64,000 nt of DNA from an uncultured Saprospiraceae bacterium (GTDB lineage Bacteria; Bacteroidota; Bacteroidia; Chitinophagales; Saprospiraceae), in contig CAKZQC010000027.1 of the NCBI GenBank assembly GCA_937139495.1, positions 1 through 64,000 on the forward strand, written 5' to 3'. Made by a program: the position numbers and the translations under genes. Below, piece after piece: positions 59,530-64,000 of the stretch (position 1 is its first letter; each line of letters starts with the position of its first letter). The notes under the pieces were generated by a model. It saw only the letters and a list, made by a program, of their open reading frames with translations. It made no database searches and had not been told where the DNA came from.

Positions 59530-60612
59530 ATGAAAAATTTGGCTTTCCTTTTAGTAATTTTCTTGATGGTCGCACAGGGTGCTTCCGCACAAAAAAAAGC
59601 AAAGAAAAACACTAATTCTAACAAGACTGCTTATAAGGTAGTATGTGTAGGTTTTTACAATTTAGAGAATCTTTTTGATACACTCAATACACCTGATGTG
59701 CGAGATACTGATTTCACTCCAACAGGTTCCTACGCTTATACTGGCGAAGTTTATCAAGAAAAACTACAAAACTTATCGTACGTTGTTTCTCAATTGGGAA
59801 CCGAAAAAACGGCTGATGGTGCAGCATTATTGGGTGTTTGCGAAATCGAAAACAAAGATGTACTTGATGATTTTGTCAAACAACCACTCATCAAGGACAG
59901 AAACTATCAAATTGTACATTACAATTCATTGGATAAAAGGGGTATTGATGTTGGATTGCTTTACAATCCTAAATATTTTTCGGTTATCGAAAGCGGAAAA
60001 ATTACACCAAAATTATTCTATGACAATGAAAACGACGGAAAAGAAGTAGAAAAGCGGGATACGGTTTTTACTAGAGATATGCTTTGGGTCAAAGGAAAAC
60101 TAGATGGCGAAGAAGTATATGCTATCGTTTGTCACTGGCCTTCTCGCCGTGGTGGTTCTTACTTGCGTGAAGGTGCTGCCAAATTCTGCAAAGATTTTAC
60201 GGACAAAATCCTAGAAAAAGAACCCAACGCTAAAATTATCATTATGGGCGATTTGAACGATGATCCTGTTAGCCCAAGTGTAAAAAGTGTGATTGGTGCT
60301 AGAGCAAAAAAAGAACAAACTAAAAAAGGACAGTTTTTTAATCCTGCTTACACTTTATATACACAAGGTTTGGGTACACTAGCGTGGAATGACTCTTGGA
60401 ACTTGTTCGATCAAATGTTAGTTTCTCATGCTTTGCTAAATGACAATAAAGGTTACCGCTTCTATGCGTACAGCCGCTTCAACAAGCCGTTCTTGCTCAA
60501 CAAAGCAGGTCGCTATAAGGGCTACCCTTACCGTACTTATGTCGGGGGTAAATATCAAGGTGGTTATTCTGATCACTTGCCTGTTTATATGTACTTGGTG
60601 AAGAAAAAATAA
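59530..60612 (+). CDS. Secreted endonuclease/exonuclease/phosphatase family protein
   Basis: 360 residues from the ATG at 59530, giving signal peptide MKNLAFLLVIFLMVAQGASA; the longer frame from 59365 has no signal and starts ahead of the promoter. EEP fold: FYNLENLFDT (metal-binding Asn/Glu), GVCEIENKDVL (Glu), DKRGIDVGLLYN, HWPSRRGGS (His), IIMGDLNDDP (Asp, Asn) and the final YSDHLPVY (Asp-His). It should cut phosphodiester bonds in DNA, RNA or another phosphorylated molecule outside the cytoplasm. Divergent partner of the TBDR/DUF5689 genes. Confidence 0.92.
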   Translation: MKNLAFLLVIFLMVAQGASAQKKAKKNTNSNKTAYKVVCVGFYNLENLFDTLNTPDVRDTDFTPTGSYAYTGEVYQEKLQNLSYVVSQLGTEKTADGAALLGVCEIENKDVLDDFVKQPLIKDRNYQIVHYNSLDKRGIDVGLLYNPKYFSVIESGKITPKLFYDNENDGKEVEKRDTVFTRDMLWVKGKLDGEEVYAIVCHWPSRRGGSYLREGAAKFCKDFTDKILEKEPNAKIIIMGDLNDDPVSPSVKSVIGARAKKEQTKKGQFFNPAYTLYTQGLGTLAWNDSWNLFDQMLVSHALLNDNKGYRFYAYSRFNKPFLLNKAGRYKGYPYRTYVGGKYQGGYSDHLPVYMYLVKKK

Positions 60613-60639
60613 GATTGCAGTATAGCAATAACTATGATG

Positions 60640-60683
60640 AAAAAGGGATAAGAGGTATTTTGATACTTCTTATCCCTTTTTTT
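60640..60683 (+). terminator. Terminator after the EEP gene
   Basis: AAAAAGGGATAAGAGGTAT (60640-60658) pairs with ATACTTCTTATCCCTTTTT (60663-60681) with an interior mismatch and a 4-nt loop, plus a seven-T tail. Confidence 0.9.
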
Positions 60684-60736
60684 GTAAATTTACTCCAGCA
60701 ACCATTATTACTATTTGCAAAAAAAATCAACACCAA

Positions 60737-61267
60737 ATGGACGAAGACATACTAAAACTCTTAGATACAGAGAATGTGCAAATCAAAAAATTGCAAGAAA
60801 TCGTAAAAAAAGCAATCGAAGATGAAGAGTTGATTGTTCAAAACTTATTAAACCCTCCCAAAGAAATCCTCACCAGAGGGCAAAACATATCAGACAAAGT
60901 CGCTAAGTTTGGCGGAAGCTGGTTATTTATCATTTCATTTTTTGTCATTCTGACAATATGGATTACATTCAACGTCGCTGCCAGCCAAGCCGACGCATTT
61001 GATCCCTATCCATTCATATTGATGAATTTGATTTTGTCCTGCATCGCGGCTCTCCAAGCACCCACCATTATGATGAGCCAAAACCGACAGGAAGAAAAAG
61101 ACCGAAAAAGAGGCGAAAATGACTACTTGATTAACCTAAAAGCAGAGTTGGAAATAAGAGCCTTGAACCAAAAACTAGATTTGCTATTGCAAGAACAAAT
61201 AACCGTACTGTTCCAAAGTCAAGCAAAACAAATGGAAATGCTGAAACGGATTGAATCAAAATTGTAA
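60737..61267 (+). CDS. DUF1003 family membrane protein
   Basis: 176 residues, two membrane segments (SWLFIISFFVILTIWITFNVA, 61-81; PFILMNLILSCIAALQAPTI, 92-111). The DUF1003 signature is ISDKVAKFGGSWLFI, FDPYPFILMNLILS and IMMSQNRQEEKDRKR. The N-terminal 60 and C-terminal 55 residues are helical and charged (possible coiled coil). Function of the family is not established; it is often associated with membrane stress or ion homeostasis. Confidence 0.92.
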   Translation: MDEDILKLLDTENVQIKKLQEIVKKAIEDEELIVQNLLNPPKEILTRGQNISDKVAKFGGSWLFIISFFVILTIWITFNVAASQADAFDPYPFILMNLILSCIAALQAPTIMMSQNRQEEKDRKRGENDYLINLKAELEIRALNQKLDLLLQEQITVLFQSQAKQMEMLKRIESKL

Positions 61268-61354
61268 AACATGCTACTTAATTAATTTTATTTGCACTTT
61301 TTTTTATAGCTTTACAGGAAGCAATCTTTTTTTTTAAATCAAAGCCCTACAAAC

Positions 61355-63157
61355 ATGAGTGATAAATTAGATAAATTGAGGAATACGGTAAAGAGTATTA
61401 AATCTACCCTCCAAACCTATAAAAAAACCTTCTTGGAAAATGATGGTACTATTGACACCGCAGAGCAAAAACAGTTGGACGCATTAGAACTACAGCTAAA
61501 AGATGTGGAAGAAAAAATTTTAGTACTTGAAAAAGAAAGCGATAATTTAGATGAATTGTATGAATTAGTGATCGAATTTAGCAAAAAAGCTTCCTCTAAG
61601 CCTACTATAGAAAATAAAAAAGCCTATCTAGAAGTACTCGAAAATTTTGATAATCAATTCAAAAAATCTAATCGTTATCTTCAAAAATTATGGAAAAATG
61701 CCCAAGAAGATAGCGCCAAAGAATCGACTGCCGTTAAAGAAAAATTGGTAAAAGGGGAAGCTGTAAAAGATAAAATAGCTAGATTGGAACAAACAGAAGC
61801 TGCTAAAATATATTTTATTGTCAAAGGCAAAAACCCAGATGGTACAGAATGGGGCAGAATTGACTTTGTAGGTGTCAATTATACCGACGCCTACAAAGAC
61901 CTAGTCTCGCAAGGAGCAGTGAATAATAAACTACCTTTGGTTATTGAATATTTTACGTATGTAGATGGCAATTACATACGGCAAAAAAAAAGTCATACCT
62001 TAGAAACGGCCTTCGACAAGCAATTGATGGATATTTTTCAGAAGTCTGGCAATATATCTTATGAACAACACAAAAATCTGGGCAGAGATTACGAATATTC
62101 CCCTACTAATGCTGCACTAACTGGCAAAGGTCCTTGGTATGTCAATATCGGCAAAATGGCTGCCACTAATAGTGTAGAAAAAGTAATTGAGGTACCTGAT
62201 TGGGATGATTTTAATTTTAAGAACCTATACCAAGAATATTTGGACAAATGCAACAAGGGTATCTTACTACAAGGTGAACAAAAAGTGCTAAAAGCAAAAA
62301 TGACCAGCAGTATCGAAAAGCAAAAGGCACGCACAGAGGAGTTGGTTGAATTCCACCAAAACCAAAATGATGAAGATAAAAACACAGCTATTCTAATTAA
62401 CATTTGGAAGAAAAAAATCCAAAACTACGAAACTGATCAAGCTACCCTCAAAGAAAATTGTTTTTCTGTCAAAACATTTGCACCTCCTTGTACCGACTTT
62501 GAGACGGTACTCAAAAAGCATGAAGATTTGTGTGCTCGTAACGCCCTACCCAAACGTGTAGGCGATGACCTCAAACAGCAACTACAAGATTGCTTGACCG
62601 ATGCCGAAACCCTACTGAACGATAAAAAAGCAGCCATTCACAAGTACAAGAGTATCCCTAATTGGCAAAATGATGCTGCCGTAAAAACAGAAGTAGAAAA
62701 GCTAGAAAAAGAAGTCGCTGTAGAACAAACTAAGATGGAAACTCAAAAAGCACAATTGGAGGGTTTGCCAGAGGAGTGTTTGCGTCCTATTGCTCTGGAG
62801 ATTTTGTTTGAAGGCAATTCTAATAAAATTATAAAAATGGATGATGCCCAATTGGCTTATATTGCCATCTTCTTGCGAGATAATCCCGAAGTACAAATAG
62901 AACTGATAGCAAATACTTCTGGAGATCCACTAATACCTATAGAAAATGTTGCTGATAAAGAGGTAAATCATTCTGTTATTACAGAACATACGTTGTCTAC
63001 TCCTCCAACTAAAAAGGATTTAATGATGATACGAGGTTACAGAATAAAAATGCTATTCGAGCAAATGGGAATTGCTTCCAATAGACTTCATGTCAAAGCA
63101 GGCAAAGCCTTGGGTGGAGGAGAAGAAAATAGAAAAGTAACTTTAAATTATTTATAA
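61355..63157 (+). CDS. OmpA-like C-terminal domain protein without signal peptide
   Basis: 600 residues. The N-terminus MSDKLDKLRNTVKSIKSTLQ is polar, so there is no signal peptide. Residues 1-130 are coiled-coil helix with one EF-hand-like loop (NDGTIDTAEQKQLDA). A middle domain (IYFIVKGKNPDGTEWGRIDF...VEVPDWDDFNF-type) is followed by more coiled coil (300-470). The last 120 residues resemble OmpA/MotB peptidoglycan-binding domains (LEILFEGNSNKIIKMDD, LRDNPEVQIELIANTSGDPL, RGYRIKMLFEQMGIASNRLH, NRKVTLNYL). Its stop codon directly precedes the ATG of a small lipoprotein gene. Role and export route unclear. Confidence 0.7.
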   Translation: MSDKLDKLRNTVKSIKSTLQTYKKTFLENDGTIDTAEQKQLDALELQLKDVEEKILVLEKESDNLDELYELVIEFSKKASSKPTIENKKAYLEVLENFDNQFKKSNRYLQKLWKNAQEDSAKESTAVKEKLVKGEAVKDKIARLEQTEAAKIYFIVKGKNPDGTEWGRIDFVGVNYTDAYKDLVSQGAVNNKLPLVIEYFTYVDGNYIRQKKSHTLETAFDKQLMDIFQKSGNISYEQHKNLGRDYEYSPTNAALTGKGPWYVNIGKMAATNSVEKVIEVPDWDDFNFKNLYQEYLDKCNKGILLQGEQKVLKAKMTSSIEKQKARTEELVEFHQNQNDEDKNTAILINIWKKKIQNYETDQATLKENCFSVKTFAPPCTDFETVLKKHEDLCARNALPKRVGDDLKQQLQDCLTDAETLLNDKKAAIHKYKSIPNWQNDAAVKTEVEKLEKEVAVEQTKMETQKAQLEGLPEECLRPIALEILFEGNSNKIIKMDDAQLAYIAIFLRDNPEVQIELIANTSGDPLIPIENVADKEVNHSVITEHTLSTPPTKKDLMMIRGYRIKMLFEQMGIASNRLHVKAGKALGGGEENRKVTLNYL

Positions 63158-63622
63158 ATGAGAATATTACTTACTATCACTGTTCTTCTTCTCTTAATTG
63201 GGTGTAGCAACAATGAAAACAGACGGCTTTTGGAAGATACCATAGATATCATTAAAAGTGGAAGCAATTTTAAGCATTTTGAAATAATTGATGAATGTCA
63301 TTGTATTATTACTGCGAAAGATGGTGAAAGTGTGGATACTATTGTTAAAAAGGTAGATTTTGGAGAATTAGATTACACTCATTCGCTTGTTGTAGATAGT
63401 ACCCACACTTATATTTCTTATTTTGTATTTGACAACGGAGCAGGTATAGATATTATTTATCTATCACCGTTACCTAACCAGCCTATTACCCCAGAAATGT
63501 ATAAATCAGTTATTCCTGGTATTGGTTATTCATCCAACACAGAAGCACAGCTAAATTTAGTAATTAGTAACCTTAGACAAGTAGCCAAAAACTGTGGTGC
63601 TACCCTCAGAGATAGTCTCTAA
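63158..63622 (+). CDS. Hypothetical lipoprotein
   Basis: 154 residues with lipobox LIGC (MRILLTITVLLLLIGCSNNE). The mature part has DTIDIIKSGSNFKHFEIIDE and two Cys in ECHCIITAKDGES. No family recognised. It follows the OmpA-like gene with no spacer (TAA-ATG), so the two form an operon and may work together at the envelope. Ends before a strong terminator. Confidence 0.65.
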   Translation: MRILLTITVLLLLIGCSNNENRRLLEDTIDIIKSGSNFKHFEIIDECHCIITAKDGESVDTIVKKVDFGELDYTHSLVVDSTHTYISYFVFDNGAGIDIIYLSPLPNQPITPEMYKSVIPGIGYSSNTEAQLNLVISNLRQVAKNCGATLRDSL

Positions 63623-63664
63623 TACTCCAACCATCGCTTTAAATTATTCCTAAATTTTTCATCA

Positions 63665-63700
63665 AAAAGATAAGCAGCCTACTTGGGTTGCTTATCTTTT
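63665..63700 (+). terminator. Terminator after the lipoprotein gene
   Basis: AAAAGATAAGCAGCC (63665-63679) pairs with GGTTGCTTATCTTTT (63686-63700), one mismatch, 6-nt loop, T-tail. Confidence 0.85.
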
Positions 63701-63714
63701 ATTATTTTAGTGCT

Positions 63715-64000
63715 ATGAAACAAACAACCTACTTATTGCTTGTGCTGCTAGGCAGCCTAATGGGCTGCGACAAAGCCGCTATTGATGCTCAACTCCAAGA
63801 GGATATTGCAGCCATTGAGCAAGATATTGCCAAACGTAACCTGTCTGCTTTTGAAGATGACGATGCTCATTTTTTTTATAGACACGAAGTGAATATCTAT
63901 AATGGTATTTTTCCTGCACGAAATAGCGGAATTAGGCTAGTAGTCAACTACGATGCGGAAATGCTTGATGGTACCGTACTGCATAGCAGCAGTGTCAATC
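63715..64000 (+). CDS. FKBP-like lipoprotein, 3' end outside window
   Basis: The frame opens at the ATG at 63715 and is still open at the window edge (95 codons visible). Signal MKQTTYLLLVLLGSLMGC with lipobox LMGC. After a helix (AQLQEDIAAIEQDIAKRNLS) comes RLVVNYDAEMLDGTVLHSSS, which matches the V.V.Y...L.DG..F.SS strand of FKBP-type peptidyl-prolyl isomerases. Probably an envelope protein-folding factor; the missing 3' end is needed to be sure. Confidence 0.6.
   Translation, partial: MKQTTYLLLVLLGSLMGCDKAAIDAQLQEDIAAIEQDIAKRNLSAFEDDDAHFFYRHEVNIYNGIFPARNSGIRLVVNYDAEMLDGTVLHSSSVN

Overview
The window looks like chromosomal DNA of a Bacteroidota (Bacteroidetes) bacterium. Four things point that way: a type IX secretion (T9SS) C-terminal sorting domain on a 1475-residue exported protein; a TonB-dependent receptor (TBDR) beside a DUF5689 lipoprotein; many short-signal lipoproteins, including DUF4403 and YHYH families; and promoter boxes of the Bacteroidota type (TTTG, about 19 bp, TANNTTTG) with no clear Shine-Dalgarno sequences. 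The DNA is AT-rich and tightly coded. A Saprospirales-like lineage is my guess, not something the sequence proves. I see no rRNA, tRNA, CRISPR array, prophage or intact insertion sequence.

Layout. 1-6.6 kb: a GH3 glycosidase/beta-lactamase-fold fusion running off the left edge, a 901-residue exported protein and a lipoprotein. 6.7-9.3 kb: divergent propeller-like and DUF4403 lipoproteins. 9.4-16.8 kb: gyrB, an AT-rich islet with two orphan genes between two terminators of the same stem, pyrG and an orphan LytTR response regulator. 17-22.8 kb: a YHYH - MORN - SCO operon and a giant outer-membrane barrel. 22.8-24.6 kb: NTF2-like and phosphodiesterase genes. 24.6-24.9 kb: a 285-bp non-autonomous transposon. 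25-31 kb: a TPR protein/outer-membrane barrel pair and a small TPR protein. 31.3-33.1 kb: a fold-back element, folP and miaE. 33.2-38.9 kb: a 974-residue coiled-coil protein, a YncE/BtuG-like propeller and an M24 aminopeptidase. 39-46 kb: small orphan genes, then an MscS channel - alpha/beta hydrolase - M19-like dipeptidase operon. 46-49.3 kb: a second fold-back element, small membrane, LysM and tandem orphan genes. 49.4-60.6 kb: the T9SS cargo protein, DUF5689 lipoprotein, TBDR and a divergent secreted endonuclease/exonuclease/phosphatase (EEP). 60.7-64 kb: DUF1003, an OmpA-like protein without signal peptide, a lipoprotein and a truncated FKBP-like lipoprotein.

How the genes fit together. 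Housekeeping genes (gyrB, pyrG, folP, miaE) are interspersed with envelope genes. The DUF5689/TBDR/EEP cluster is a plausible surface system for using extracellular nucleic acid or phosphate. YHYH-MORN-SCO suggests copper handling at the cell surface or in the periplasm.

The most original signals are non-coding: (1) a transposon-like element with 19-bp terminal inverted repeats resembling IS4/Tn5-type ends and an exact 9-bp target duplication; (2) a family of about 165-bp fold-back elements with two members; (3) a short TAAGAGCGTGTCTAAAA-like motif repeated about nine times at gene ends and in intergenic DNA; (4) promoters placed so close to gyrB and to the barrel gene that their mRNAs may be leaderless.
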